From Photobacterium sp. JCM 19050 (lineage in GTDB: Bacteria > Pseudomonadota > Gammaproteobacteria > Enterobacterales > Vibrionaceae): DNA of 64,000 bases. Shown piece after piece: positions 49,701-60,333 of this stretch. The translations under genes were made by a program, and so were the position numbers. The DNA lies in NCBI GenBank assembly GCA_001310455.1, contig BAXG01000008.1, positions 62,001 through 126,000 on the forward strand. The letters are read 5' to 3'. How positions within the stretch are numbered: position 1 is the first letter of the stretch; each line of letters starts with the position of its first letter. The notes under the pieces are model-generated. The model was not told the DNA's origin. It was given only the letters and a program-made list of their open reading frames with translations, and did no database searches.

Positions 49701-50010
49701 TACTGCGGTAATCCTTGGTGAAGCCGGTATCAACCCACGCTTGGTAAACAAGGTGCATGAAGGCCGTCCTCACATTCTCGACCGTATCAAGAACGGTGAG
49801 TACACCTACATTGTTAACACCACCGAAGGCCGTCAGGCGATTGAGGATTCCAAGGTCCTTCGCCGTGGTGCGCTGCAGGAAAAAGTGAACTATACCACTA
49901 CGCTGAATGCAGCCTTCGCAACCTGCATGGCTTACTCTGCACTGGATAAGTCAGTGGTCACTTCAGTTCAGGAACTGCATGCCCGCATCAAGGCGGCTGA
50001 GCAAGCCTGA
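46778..50010 (+). CDS. carB: Carbamoyl-phosphate synthase large subunit, frame broken
   Basis: CarB makes carbamoyl phosphate from bicarbonate, ammonia and two ATP. Restored length is about 1077 residues. The two ATP-grasp halves are recognisable from [19 protein letters not shown] at the start and [19 protein letters not shown] in the middle. The C-terminal allosteric domain ends with [16 protein letters not shown]. The frame breaks at about 47497: ENFDPM should continue [16 protein letters not shown], present one base out of phase, consistent with loss of one G from GGG. It lies 16 bases after carA. A terminator follows. Confidence 0.96.
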
Positions 50011-50065
50011 TTGTAAGAAAAACCATAAGGCCGGCGACATAGTACCGGCCACGACAACCTCATTT

Positions 50066-50091
50066 GCCCACCCTCAGCGGTGGGCTTTTTT
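50066..50091 (+). terminator. Terminator of carAB
   Basis: GCCCACC-CTCAGC-GGTGGGC is followed by six T. Confidence 0.88.
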
Positions 50092-50147
50092 CATCCTGAT
50101 TGTTTGAATTTGCTTTCTTTCTTGCTAACCAAAATTGGAGGCGTAAA

Positions 50148-50330
50148 ATGACGGTGCCATACTGCTGTGGTTAATAACTGGAGTATTTCATGAACGATAA
50201 CGACCATCCTCCGAGTTGTAAGGGAGCTTCGGCACTCTGACGGTCTGTTCATGAAAAGCGCCGTCTGAGTTTCGTCAGGCGGTGGAAACTATCCTTCCTC
50301 CCCATCTCCCCACAAAATTCGTAAGTCAGT
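50148..50330 (+). promoter_or_regulatory. Leader with two mini-ORFs upstream of the MgtE-like gene
   Basis: Two tiny ORFs each have a ribosome site: MTVPYCCG (50148-50174, behind TTGGAGG) and MNDNDHPPSCKGASAL (50190-50240, behind CTGGAG). They are followed by pairings that cannot coexist: GACGG with CCGTC, or CCGTCTGA with TCAGGCGG. A C-rich stretch (CCTTCCTCCCCATCTCCCC) follows, as in Rho-loading sites. This resembles leader-peptide control of magnesium transporters, but no known class is matched. Confidence 0.4.
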
Positions 50331-50467
50331 CAATAGACAGCTTGTTCCTCATTGTCTGCGTGATGCCTGTGCGTTTTTGATACAGGCTCTGCTGACAGCC
50401 AAGTTTTATGCGATTTGTCTTTTGACGATGGTCTTTACCGTTTCCTTTGCCAATCGGGAGGTTCGCA

Positions 50468-51331
50468 ATGGCGGTATTGAACTCACCAGCTCAGCTGGTA
50501 GAAACACACGAAAAAAACGCTGAGATTGAAACAAAAGACGTACTGGCAATGCGCCGTGCATTCCTCACCTATGATGACGACGAAAAAGTCCGTCTTTTGG
50601 TGGTAATGCCAATGTCAGAAGCCATTGCAATCCTTAATACCTGTCCGTTGGCGAAAGTGCGCCGCCTGCTCGACAGGATGATGGAAAAAGACCATGACGT
50701 CCGTTCCCGCCAGTTGGCAACCGGTCTTGGATTGATAAGCTCCGAAGCGGAACCGGACGGTAACTACCTGACAAACGGCGTGTGGGTACACGTTCGAGAG
50801 CGTATCGGTTGGATTGTCGGGCTGGCACTGTTAGGTATTGTCTCCGGACTGATAATTTCCCATTACGAAGATACGCTCAGCCAACTTGTTTTGCTTGCGG
50901 TCTACATGCCAGTTATCGCCGCGGCGGGTGGTAACGCCGGTTCACAAGCGGCAACCCTGGTTGTGCGGGCTTTGGCGATGGGGGAGATACACCTGACCCA
51001 ATGGCTTGCTGTGGTATGGAAGGAATTCCGTATTGCACTGGTGATTGCCGTGGCGTTGTCGGTGGTGATCATGGGGCGGGTAGTGTTGTTCAGCGGGCAT
51101 CAGATATTGCCTGATGGACTGACAATCTACAGTATTGCGATGGCTATCGGTGTCGCCCTTGTCATTCAGGTGGTGATATCGACAACTATCGGTGGCCTGC
51201 TACCTATGATTGCCAGGGCCTGTAAATTGGACCCGGCGGTTCTGGTCAGTCCGGTACTGGCGTCGGTTGTCGATATCAGCGGAATGATGATTTACTTTAT
51301 CACCGTCAATGCGATGTTAGGGTTGAGTTGA
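50468..51331 (+). CDS. Short MgtE-like magnesium transporter lacking CBS domains
   Basis: The protein is 287 residues from MAVLNSPAQLVETHEKNAEI; the ATG at 50468 has GGGAGG 7 bases upstream. The C-terminal half (from about residue 110) is the MgtE membrane domain with five helices and the signature PVIAAAGGNAGSQAATLVVR, followed by DPAVLVSPVLASVVDISGMM. The N-terminal 100 residues contain only a short helical part and no CBS pair, so the usual cytosolic magnesium-sensing gate is absent. The reading frame is open throughout. The end overlaps dacB by 26 bases on the opposite strand. Magnesium or cobalt transport is inferred from the family. Confidence 0.82.
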   Translation: MAVLNSPAQLVETHEKNAEIETKDVLAMRRAFLTYDDDEKVRLLVVMPMSEAIAILNTCPLAKVRRLLDRMMEKDHDVRSRQLATGLGLISSEAEPDGNYLTNGVWVHVRERIGWIVGLALLGIVSGLIISHYEDTLSQLVLLAVYMPVIAAAGGNAGSQAATLVVRALAMGEIHLTQWLAVVWKEFRIALVIAVALSVVIMGRVVLFSGHQILPDGLTIYSIAMAIGVALVIQVVISTTIGGLLPMIARACKLDPAVLVSPVLASVVDISGMMIYFITVNAMLGLS

Positions 51332-52712
51332 TCACTGCGCGATAAAGCTCACGCTCGAACTGCTCTATGGGGGATGGCACGCCAGTCTGGCTGTCATCCT
51401 CTTTCTTTTCTGGGAAGTAATCACTTACCATCTGAATCACCAGTACATCCTTTCCGGCCTTGGTTTTGACGATGCCGGCGAGGTTATAAGTACCGTAAAG
51501 CGACCCGGATTTGGCCCGTACACGCCTTTCACCGGGTCTTGCCTCAGGCTGTGGCGGTATTTTAATGTGCCATCAACACCGGAAACCGGCAGTGTTTCCA
51601 TCAGTCCCAGCTCCGGGTGACGGTAGATGTAGGACACAATTTGCGAAAGTTGGTAAGCACTGACCCGGTTGTTACGGGACAGCCCTGAGCCATCAACGAT
51701 CACGGCATTTTTCAGCAAGATTCCGGCTTTATCTTCAAGGATTTTTTTCACCGCTTCACTGCCATTGGTAAAACTGCCTGGTTGGTCAAAAGTCTGGTGC
51801 CCAAGGGTTTTCAGCAGGTTATCCGCAATTAGGTTATCAGAGTCTTTCACCATTTCCCGGATAAGAGCGGGCAGAGTTTTTGACTGATGTGTTGCCAGAA
51901 TTCTTCCACCCGGTGCTTTCCCCGTTTTTATTGTTCCAGTCAACTGGATGCCGTTTTTCTCAAGGGTAGAGCGGATGATGTCAGATGCAAATTTTTCCGG
52001 GTTGATAACCGCAAATTTCAACGGGAGCGGCTTTTTTCGGTGAGCAAGGCAACCGGATAATCTGTATGCGTTTCGGTTGTCATAGTAGAGTTCAAGATCG
52101 CAGTGCCGGGCTTTTTGCTGATCTTTAGTTACGGCGGCTGCATCTGTCGAAACACTGATGTCTTGGTAGCTGGGAACATGCACTCGTCAGTGCCTTACCT
52201 TCTTCACTGTATATCGCACCCTGAACACAGTTGTGATCAACGGTTATTGCTGATGACGGTGCGCTGTAGCAAACCCCTAAAATATCCCAAGGCCAGCCGG
52301 GTGCACGCTCATACCCGGTAAAGATGGATGTATCTAGTATGAAGTCACCTTTAATTCGCTTGATGCCACGCCTTTTGAGGTTGGCTATCAGGTTTTCGAG
52401 GTTCGTTCTGGTCAGTGTCGGATCACCGGTAAAGCGAAGAATGGCATCATCCCCCGCGATCTCTAATGTTGTTTGAAACCGAAAGCCAGAGGGCAACCCC
52501 AGGGCCGCAGCAAGAGCAGTCGCCAGTTTTAGTGTGCTGGCCGGCGGAACGAGTCTGTCTGCGTTTTGTCCCGCAATGGGTTGCTCTTTGTTAATGTCTT
52601 CAACAACCAGTGAAAGCTGACTCCCCGCAGGAAGTAATGACTCCACTGAGGTCACCGGGACGGCGAAAGCAGGAACGGCAAAAAGGACAATAAGAAAAGT
52701 GAGCAGCCGCAT
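51306..52712 (-). CDS. dacB: D-alanyl-D-alanine carboxypeptidase/endopeptidase DacB, two frame breaks
   Basis: DacB (PBP4) trims and cuts peptidoglycan cross-links in the periplasm. The signal peptide is MRLLTFLIVLFAVPAFAVP. Penicillin-binding motifs are visible: SxxK in PPASTLKLATA, SxN in DGSGLSRNNRV, and KSG in RAKSGSLYGTYN, the last visible only after frame correction. The frame breaks at about 52181 (ALTSA should continue HVPSYQDISVSTD) and about 51533 (LRQDP should continue GERRVRAKSG). The corrected frame runs to 51306, giving about 468 residues (477 in E. coli), with 26 bases of overlap with the convergent MgtE-like gene. Confidence 0.92.
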
Positions 52713-52765
52713 AGTGACCTCAATGTTGTAATGTGAGGCTTATTATAACGTCCAGAAACACAAAC

Positions 52766-52789
52766 AAAAACGCCTGCACAAGGCAGGCG
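52766..52789 (-). terminator. Terminator of the first porin gene
   Basis: On the minus strand CGCCTGC-CTTGT-GCAGGCG is followed by TTTTTG. The same hairpin ends the second porin gene. Confidence 0.88.
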
Positions 52790-52814
52790 TTAGCGTAAAA
52801 AAATTTATGTGGCA

Positions 52815-53814
52815 TCAGAAGTCGTAGCGAAGGCCAGGTGTCCCCAGTCTTCAGCTGCGGCTTCGCTACATCATCTTTATCCAACATATTGAAGTTGTAG
52901 GATGCGTAAGCACGGAACTTGGTGTTGAAGTAATAAGTAGCATCCACTGCCCATACATCAGCAACATCAACATCAGCCCCTGCACCTTTTGGATCATCGG
53001 TGCCTTTACCGTAGGTTGTAGTAAATACCCACTGGTTCAGATTATAGGCTGCCGCCAGTTCGTATCCATCATAGTCCTCTGTGTCATCGGTACGATCGCC
53101 AGTGGTATAAAGGCCAGCGACATAAAAATCGCCAATGGTGTAGTTGATGGCGGCAATTAGCTGGGTATCGTCTTCAAGTGTTTGATAAGACTGAGCGGCA
53201 TAGCCCAAGCCTAAGCCCAATCCGACAGGAAGGTTATAAGTCGCTCCTATGGAATAACCTTCGTTTTCATACTTTTGGATTTGGTTTAAAACCGATCTAG
53301 AGTTGGCAAAACTATAGTTGGCTTTAACGGTAAGGTCGTTAAACTCACCTTTGTAATAAAGGTTGTTGTCTACCCTGTCGGCAACTGCAAGTTTGGCGGA
53401 GGCGGCTGCACCGTCATACGCCATAATATCGGTAAAGTCAGTGATCATGCCTAATGAGCCGTCAGCTCGCCCGTAACCAACCTCGCCGAAATCTCCACCC
53501 ACACCAGCATAAGCGTATCGAGTTTCGACGGTACTCGAGTTGGATGTTCGCTTGACCCTTCCATTTGTTGAACTATCGAGCTGAGCTTCGTAGTAACCAA
53601 CACCGTAGAGGTCTGGCGTTAATTGAGATTGCCCCATAAACCCAATACGTGCCCGGGACTGATCGTCAACCTCACCATCACGAATTTGAGCGACCGCTTC
53701 GACACGACCGTTAATTGAAATTGCGGAGTTAGCATCTGAGTAAATTTCAGCTGCAGAGACGGAAGCTGATGCGGCGACAGACGCAACAGCCAGTGCGATA
53801 ATTGATTTGTTCAT
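52815..53814 (-). CDS. OmpU-like porin, distal copy, frame broken near the end
   Basis: This is an outer-membrane general porin with signal peptide MNKSIIALAVASVAASASVS before AAEIYSD. Beta-barrel strands recur through the sequence, for example RARIGFMGQSQLTPDLYGVG and YELAAAYNLNQWVFTTTYGK. Two single-base losses (about 52839 and 52861) are needed to restore the C terminus AEDWGxPGLRYDF, whose final Phe is required for outer-membrane insertion; the stop is then at 52815. It is a diverged paralogue of the next porin, about 330 residues when restored. The 400 bases upstream (53815-54213) are AT-rich and hold no gene I can support. Confidence 0.88.
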
Positions 53815-54213
53815 TGCTTTTCCTCTCTATGGAGTTATATATCCGTTTAGTTTTATGAACTGCACTGAACATCCTTTTCTACTTTTACCCCTCTACTACA
53901 CCGTGTTTCATCCGGTGCTTACCGCCTGAGAGAGGCAAACGTAACCAAATCATCCTTGGGCGAGAGTTATTGCTTGTTTTGCTCCTTTTGGGTGTGAGAG
54001 TGAATTTCTGATATTCGTTATAAGTGATTTGTTTCTCTATGCTTGCTTGATGTGAGCAAAGTATCACACGCAACTGGTCACTTTTTTGTTGCATTTATTG
54101 GACAAAAAGCGATCAACTTATGCCTGTTGAAATTGAGGGCGTAACGTTTTGAAAAGAGGGCGATTTGGATGGATTTAAATCAGAGTGAGATAATTTAGAG
54201 GGATTTTATATAC

Positions 54214-54237
54214 AAAAACGCCTGCACAAGGCAGGCG
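54214..54237 (-). terminator. Terminator of the second porin gene
   Basis: It has the same stem-loop as at 52766-52789 (CGCCTGC-CTTGT-GCAGGCG) with TTTTTG on the minus strand. Confidence 0.88.
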
Positions 54238-54264
54238 TTTTCAGGCAATGATAGCGAACGGCTA

Positions 54265-55305
54265 TTAGAAGTCGTAACGCAGGCCAACCATTGCTGAGTC
54301 TTCTGCTTTAGAAGCTTGATTTGCTGCGTAGTCAGACTTACTCATCAGGTTGAAGTTGTAGCCTGCGTATGCGCGGAACTTGTTGTTGAAGAAGTAAGTT
54401 GCATCAACGCCGACAGCTTCGCTAGTGTCCATTGAATCGAATGAACCCTTACCGTATGTAGTGGTGAATACCCACTGGTTCAGGTTGTAAGCTGCTGCCA
54501 GTTCGTAGCCTTGGTAGTTGTGACGGCCAAGGTCTTTAATTTTGTCGTTGGTATCATCTACTGCCGCAGGATTACGGTTGCCGTTGGTGTACAGGCCTGC
54601 AAAGTACAGATCACCAATGGTGTAGTTTACCGCAGCCATCATCTGGTTGTTGTCTTTGTGTTGGTCAGCTTGTGATTGAGCCCAACCCAGACCAAAGCCC
54701 AGACCCATTTCGGTGTTGTACACTGCGCCCAGAGAGTAGCCAGCGTTGTCTGCTTCTGGAAGACCTTTTACACCCTTGCTGTTTTCAGTAGCGTTATTGT
54801 CAAAGCTGTAGTTAGCTTTAACAGTCAGGCCACCGAAAGTGCCTTTGTAGTACATGTTGTTGTCAACACGGTCCGCTACAGTCAGCTTGTTAGAAGCAAC
54901 AGCGCCGTAAGTAGACATGATATCAGTGAAGTCAGTGATCATGCCCATTGAGCCGTCAGCACGACCGTAACCTACTTCACCGTAGTTGCCGCCGATACCG
55001 GCATAAGCGTAACGGGTTTTCAGGTTGTTTTCTTGGTCTGATGCTTTGTCTGATACGTTGTTGTTAGACAGTTCGAATTCTGCATAACCTACACCGTACA
55101 GGCCTTCAGTCAGTTGAGACTGACCCATAACGCCAAGACGCGCGCGAGAAATGTCATTTACGTCGCCATCGTGGGCTTCACCACGAGCTTCCATACGGCC
55201 CTGCAGAGAGATAGCAGAGTTGTTGTCAGAGTAGATTTCTGCAGCAGATACAGAGGCAGAAGCGGCGAAGCCAGCTACAGCCAGAGCAATCAGTTTTTTG
55301 TTCAT
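54265..55305 (-). CDS. ompU: OmpU-like porin, proximal copy
   Basis: This 346-residue outer-membrane porin has signal peptide MNKKLIALAVAGFAASASVS, cleaved before AAEIYSD, and the C-terminal barrel ending SAMVGLRYDF with terminal Phe. Repeated strands such as RARLGVMGQSQLTEGLYGVG and VDATYFFNNKFRAYAGYNF mark a 16-strand trimeric porin. Its position between dacB and greA is exactly that of ompU in V. cholerae. The 510 bases upstream hold its regulatory region, including a CRP-like site. ToxR control is known for ompU but I cannot point to its sites here. The frame is intact. Confidence 0.92.
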   Translation of the reverse strand: MNKKLIALAVAGFAASASVSAAEIYSDNNSAISLQGRMEARGEAHDGDVNDISRARLGVMGQSQLTEGLYGVGYAEFELSNNNVSDKASDQENNLKTRYAYAGIGGNYGEVGYGRADGSMGMITDFTDIMSTYGAVASNKLTVADRVDNNMYYKGTFGGLTVKANYSFDNNATENSKGVKGLPEADNAGYSLGAVYNTEMGLGFGLGWAQSQADQHKDNNQMMAAVNYTIGDLYFAGLYTNGNRNPAAVDDTNDKIKDLGRHNYQGYELAAAYNLNQWVFTTTYGKGSFDSMDTSEAVGVDATYFFNNKFRAYAGYNFNLMSKSDYAANQASKAEDSAMVGLRYDF

Positions 55306-55572
55306 TGCGAGTGTCCTTTTCTATTTTTTTGCGTGTCGCATCTTGGTTTTAGGTGATGCGTTGCTTTGTTTGTAATCCCGCCCACTAATGCTCCGTTAGT
55401 AAAACAATCAAAAAATATATTTTGAACAATGTTTTTTATATCTTGTTTTTGGTGGAAATATTCGCAAAACCAATAAGATGTCTCGATAATGATATTTTGA
55501 TCGCAATTATTAACATTTATCTTTTTTTAGATTCACTCTTGATGTGATCGGTCTAACGCATTGTTCTTTTAG

Positions 55573-55586
55573 GTGACTAAGATCAC
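55573..55586. promoter_or_regulatory. CRP-like site between ompU and greA
   Basis: GTGA-CTAAGA-TCAC has the exact core symmetry of a CRP site and lies 268 bases upstream of the porin start and 231 before greA. The rest of the gap (55306-55816) is AT-rich with no gene. Confidence 0.45.
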
Positions 55587-55816
55587 GCTTTTAGGTTTTT
55601 GAAAATTACCTGGCGCGAAGCGAATTTGCATGTTGTAACTTGTCAAGATTGTGCTTCATATTGCGCTGGAGGGTTAAAATCAAGGTGACCTTACCGGGCT
55701 CTTTGATTACACTGACACGACAATTAAATGAAACCGCCGCGCTGTAGCATCGCTTGGCAGCGTGGCTTTGTTTTTGCCAAAATCATCCGGTTTTGGAAAA
55801 AGAGGTAATGGTATCT

Positions 55817-56290
55817 ATGGAAAAAGTGCCAATGACTGTTCGCGGTGAACAGCTGCTTCGTGAAGAACTAGAGCGCCTGATGAAACGACGCCCACTGATT
55901 TCGAAGGCGATTGCAGAGGCGCGTGAACTGGGCGACCTGAAAGAGAACGCGGAGTACCATGCTGCGCGCGAAGAGCAGGGCCTGGTGGAAGCCATGATCC
56001 GTGACATCGAATATAAGTTGTCAGTTGCTCAGGTTATTGACGTAACCAAGTTGCCAAACAATGGCAAAATTATTTTCGGCGCCACTGTCTCTCTGATTGA
56101 TGTCGATACTGATGCAGAGGTCTCATACCGCATCGTTGGTGATGATGAAGCCGACATCAAACAGAACCTGATTTCTGTCAACTCGCCAATTGCGCGTGGT
56201 CTGATCGGTAAAGAAGAGGGTGAGGAAGTCCGCATCGAAACACCGGGCGGTCTGAAGACCTTCGAAGTAGACGCGGTTGAATACGTCTAA
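55817..56290 (+). CDS. greA: Transcription elongation factor GreA
   Basis: GreA rescues backtracked RNA polymerase by stimulating transcript cleavage. The 157-residue protein from [20 protein letters not shown] has the N-terminal coiled coil with the acidic tip in [20 protein letters not shown] and the C-terminal globular domain with [20 protein letters not shown] and [14 protein letters not shown] prefer the ATG at 55817, matching the family start; another at 55808 lies too close to the AGAGG ribosome site. It is convergent with yhbY. The frame is intact. Confidence 0.95.
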   Translation: MEKVPMTVRGEQLLREELERLMKRRPLISKAIAEARELGDLKENAEYHAAREEQGLVEAMIRDIEYKLSVAQVIDVTKLPNNGKIIFGATVSLIDVDTDAEVSYRIVGDDEADIKQNLISVNSPIARGLIGKEEGEEVRIETPGGLKTFEVDAVEYV

Positions 56291-56313
56291 AAAATATTGT
56301 TACGAACAGTGAC

Positions 56314-56340
56314 AAAAAAGGCCGCGAAAGCGGCCTTTTT
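56314..56340. terminator. Bidirectional terminator between greA and yhbY
   Basis: AAAAAGGCCGC-GAAA-GCGGCCTTTTT forms a GNRA-like loop on a perfect stem. Confidence 0.92.
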
Positions 56341-56360
56341 GATGGATATCGAACCGGAGC

Positions 56361-56657
56361 TTACTTGCGTGGCAGTTCGATTTTTCGATCTTCGCTTGGA
56401 CGGTAGATAACCAGCGTTTTGCCAATTACCTGCACTTTTTCTGACTTGGTTTCGCGAACAATCGCGTCGGCAATCAGGTTCTTAGTGTCACGGTCTTCGG
56501 AAGCAATCTTCACTTTGATCAGCTCATGGTGAGACAGTGCTGATTCAATTTCAGCCACAACCGCTTCGGTCAGGCCGTTAGAGCCGGTCAGTACGACAGG
56601 CTTGAGCGAATGGGCGAGTCCTTTAAGATATTGCTTCTGTTTGGTGCTGAGGTTCAT
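56361..56657 (-). CDS. yhbY: Ribosome assembly RNA-binding protein YhbY
   Basis: YhbY is a CRM-domain RNA-binding protein associated with 50S precursor particles. The 98-residue protein starts MNLSTKQKQYLKGLAHSLKP and has the family's GxxG loop in VLTGSNGLTEAV, then LSHHELIKVKIASEDRDTK and VIGKTLVIYRPS. It is divergent from rlmE, which also acts on 23S rRNA, an arrangement conserved in enterics. The frame is intact. Confidence 0.95.
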   Translation of the reverse strand: MNLSTKQKQYLKGLAHSLKPVVLTGSNGLTEAVVAEIESALSHHELIKVKIASEDRDTKNLIADAIVRETKSEKVQVIGKTLVIYRPSEDRKIELPRK

Positions 56658-56767
56658 ATTGACTCGATTACCTGTTCAATAGGGGTTGAAAACGTGCCAT
56701 TCTAACGCCATCTAATGATGAACACTATCCGCATTAATCGCAACACACTTGCGGGATTAGGTACTGC

Positions 56768-57397
56768 ATGAGTAAACAAAAGCATTCCGCCAGTTCAGGT
56801 CGCTGGCTGAAAGAGCATTTCGATGATAAATATGTGCTTGAAGCACAAAAGAAAGGCTACCGTTCGCGGGCCTTTTTCAAGATTCAGGAAATCCAGGAAA
56901 AAGATAAACTCATTAAACCGGGCATGACAGTGGTAGACCTCGGAGCAGCCCCTGGTGGCTGGTCTCAGTATGCCGCAGAGTTGGTAGGGAATGATGGCCA
57001 GGTGATCGCCTGTGACATTTTACCTATGGATTCGCTGCCCGGCGTGGCTTTCCTTCAAGGGGATTTTCGTGAAGAAGCGGTACTGAATGCACTGCTTGAC
57101 CGTATCCAACCGGATATGGTGGACGTAGTTATGTCAGATATGGCGCCGAACATGAGCGGCAATCTGGCTGCAGATCAGCCTAGAGCTATGTATCTTGTTG
57201 AACTAGCATTAGATATGTGCCGTGAAGTTTTAGCGCCCGATGGTGCATTTGTCGTGAAAGTGTTCCAGGGAGAAGGCTTTGATCAGTATCTCGCAGAAGT
57301 GCGTAGAATGTTTAAGGCCGTCAAAATTCGTAAACCGGATTCATCCCGAGCGCGCTCCCGTGAGGTCTATATTGTAGCGACCGGCTACAAAGTATAG
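56768..57397 (+). CDS. rlmE: 23S rRNA (uridine-2'-O)-methyltransferase RlmE
   Basis: RlmE (FtsJ, RrmJ) 2'-O-methylates U2552 in the A loop of 23S rRNA. The 209-residue protein has the SAM motif [18 protein letters not shown] and the K-D-K-E catalytic set, including Lys in [11 protein letters not shown], Asp in [11 protein letters not shown] and Lys in [10 protein letters not shown]. It is followed 42 bases later by ftsH, giving the heat-inducible rlmE-ftsH operon known in E. coli. The frame is intact. Confidence 0.96.
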   Translation: MSKQKHSASSGRWLKEHFDDKYVLEAQKKGYRSRAFFKIQEIQEKDKLIKPGMTVVDLGAAPGGWSQYAAELVGNDGQVIACDILPMDSLPGVAFLQGDFREEAVLNALLDRIQPDMVDVVMSDMAPNMSGNLAADQPRAMYLVELALDMCREVLAPDGAFVVKVFQGEGFDQYLAEVRRMFKAVKIRKPDSSRARSREVYIVATGYKV

Positions 57398-57439
57398 TAA
57401 CCTACCCGTAATTAACTCAGTTATCGCGAGGTTAACCCC

Positions 57440-59404
57440 TTGAGTGACATGGCAAAAAACTTGATTTTGTGGCTGGTTATCGCTGTGGTTCTGATGTCTG
57501 TATTTCAGAGCTTCGGGCCAGGTGACAGTGCCGGCCGTCAAGTAGATTACACAACATTTGTCCGTGAAATCGGACAGGATCAGGTCAGCGAAGCCAAATT
57601 CGATGGACGCGAAATCACTGTCACCAAACGCGATAACTCGCGCTATGTGACTTATCTGCCAGTTCTGAATGACCAGAAACTGTTGGATGATCTCATCAAC
57701 CACAACGTAAAAGTTGTGGGTACGCCTCCAGAAGAACCAAGCATCCTGGCTTCTATCTTCATCTCCTGGTTCCCAATGCTCCTTCTTATCGGGGTTTGGA
57801 TATTCTTCATGCGCCAGATGCAGGGCGGCGGCGGTAAAGGCGCTATGTCGTTCGGCAAGAGCAAGGCCCGCATGATGAGTGAAGACCAGATTAAGACGAC
57901 CTTTGCTGATGTTGCTGGCTGTGACGAAGCGAAAGAAGACGTTAAAGAGTTGGTGGATTATCTGCGCGACCCGAGCCGCTTCCAAAAGCTGGGTGGTAAG
58001 ATCCCTACCGGTGTACTGATGGTTGGTCCTCCGGGTACAGGTAAAACGCTGCTGGCCAAAGCGATTGCCGGTGAAGCGAAAGTACCTTTCTTCACTATTT
58101 CTGGTTCTGACTTTGTTGAAATGTTCGTTGGTGTGGGTGCATCCCGTGTCCGCGATATGTTTGAACAAGCCAAGAAAGCGTCGCCGTGCATCATCTTTAT
58201 TGACGAGATTGATGCAGTGGGTCGTCAGCGTGGCGCAGGCCTCGGTGGCGGTCACGATGAACGTGAGCAAACCCTGAACCAGATGCTGGTCGAGATGGAC
58301 GGTTTCGAAGGTAACGAAGGCATTATTGTTATCGCTGCAACCAACCGTCCTGACGTACTTGACCCGGCACTTCTGCGTCCCGGCCGCTTTGACCGTCAGG
58401 TTGTTGTGGGCTTACCGGATGTACGTGGCCGTGAGCAGATCTTGAAAGTTCACATGCGTAAAGTGCCACTGGCATCTGACGTTGAGCCTTCATTGATTGC
58501 CCGTGGTACACCTGGCTTCTCGGGTGCTGATCTGGCGAACTTGGTAAACGAAGCTGCACTGTTTGCTGCCCGTGGTAACAAGCGCACTGTGTCTATGGTC
58601 GAGTTTGAACTCGCGAAAGATAAAATCATGATGGGCGCTGAGCGCAAGTCAATGGTGATGTCTGAAGACCAGAAAGAAGCGACTGCATATCACGAAGCCG
58701 GCCACGCCGTTGTTGGTCGACTGGTTCCAGAGCATGACCCGGTTTACAAGGTATCGATTATTCCTCGTGGGCGCGCACTGGGTGTGACCATGTACCTGCC
58801 GGAGCAAGACCGCGTAAGTATGTCGCGTCAGCATCTGGAGTCGATGATCTCCAGCCTGTACGGTGGCCGTATCGCTGAAGAAGTGATTTACGGTGCGGAA
58901 AAAGTGTCGACCGGCGCCTCTAACGACATTGAACGTGCCACTGATATCGCCCGTAAGATGGTAACTCAGTGGGGCTTCTCTGAAAAATTGGGTCCTTTGC
59001 TATATGCAGAAGACGAGGGTGAAGTGTTCCTCGGCCGTTCTGTTACCCAGACCAAGCACGTATCCGATGATACTGCCCGTCTGATTGACAGCGAAATCCG
59101 CGAAATCATCGACCGTAACTACCAGCGCGCTCATAAGTTGATTACTGACAACATGGACATCATGCATGCCATGAAAGACGCGCTGATGAAGTACGAAACA
59201 ATCGATGCCAAGCAGATTGATGACCTGATGGAACGCCGCGACGTCCGCGAACCTGCCGGTTGGAGTTCTGATTCCGATTCAGGCAGCAACAACAACACTC
59301 CGAATACACCAGAGGCCAAGCCTGAGGTGAAACCGGAAGTGAAAGACGAAGCGCCTCAGGATAAACCGCTTGATCCACCGGCGGAGAACAAACCGGAAGT
59401 CTAA
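57440..59404 (+). CDS. ftsH: ATP-dependent zinc metalloprotease FtsH
   Basis: FtsH is the membrane-anchored AAA+ protease that degrades LpxC, sigma-32 and misassembled membrane proteins. The 654-residue protein has two membrane helices (about residues 8-24 and 101-122), Walker [15 protein letters not shown], Walker [19 protein letters not shown], the second region of homology with [19 protein letters not shown], and the zinc site HEAGH. The tail is acidic and proline-rich. The start is TTG at 57440 with GAGG 8 bases upstream; the ATG at 57449 is an alternative. The frame is intact. Confidence 0.96.
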   Translation: MSDMAKNLILWLVIAVVLMSVFQSFGPGDSAGRQVDYTTFVREIGQDQVSEAKFDGREITVTKRDNSRYVTYLPVLNDQKLLDDLINHNVKVVGTPPEEPSILASIFISWFPMLLLIGVWIFFMRQMQGGGGKGAMSFGKSKARMMSEDQIKTTFADVAGCDEAKEDVKELVDYLRDPSRFQKLGGKIPTGVLMVGPPGTGKTLLAKAIAGEAKVPFFTISGSDFVEMFVGVGASRVRDMFEQAKKASPCIIFIDEIDAVGRQRGAGLGGGHDEREQTLNQMLVEMDGFEGNEGIIVIAATNRPDVLDPALLRPGRFDRQVVVGLPDVRGREQILKVHMRKVPLASDVEPSLIARGTPGFSGADLANLVNEAALFAARGNKRTVSMVEFELAKDKIMMGAERKSMVMSEDQKEATAYHEAGHAVVGRLVPEHDPVYKVSIIPRGRALGVTMYLPEQDRVSMSRQHLESMISSLYGGRIAEEVIYGAEKVSTGASNDIERATDIARKMVTQWGFSEKLGPLLYAEDEGEVFLGRSVTQTKHVSDDTARLIDSEIREIIDRNYQRAHKLITDNMDIMHAMKDALMKYETIDAKQIDDLMERRDVREPAGWSSDSDSGSNNNTPNTPEAKPEVKPEVKDEAPQDKPLDPPAENKPEV

Positions 59405-60330
<926 letters not shown>

Positions 60331-60333
60331 AAA

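Noticed and set aside
53885-54094. Small minus-strand ORF between the two porin genes
   Set aside because: No ribosome site or recognisable product; the region is AT-rich promoter DNA.
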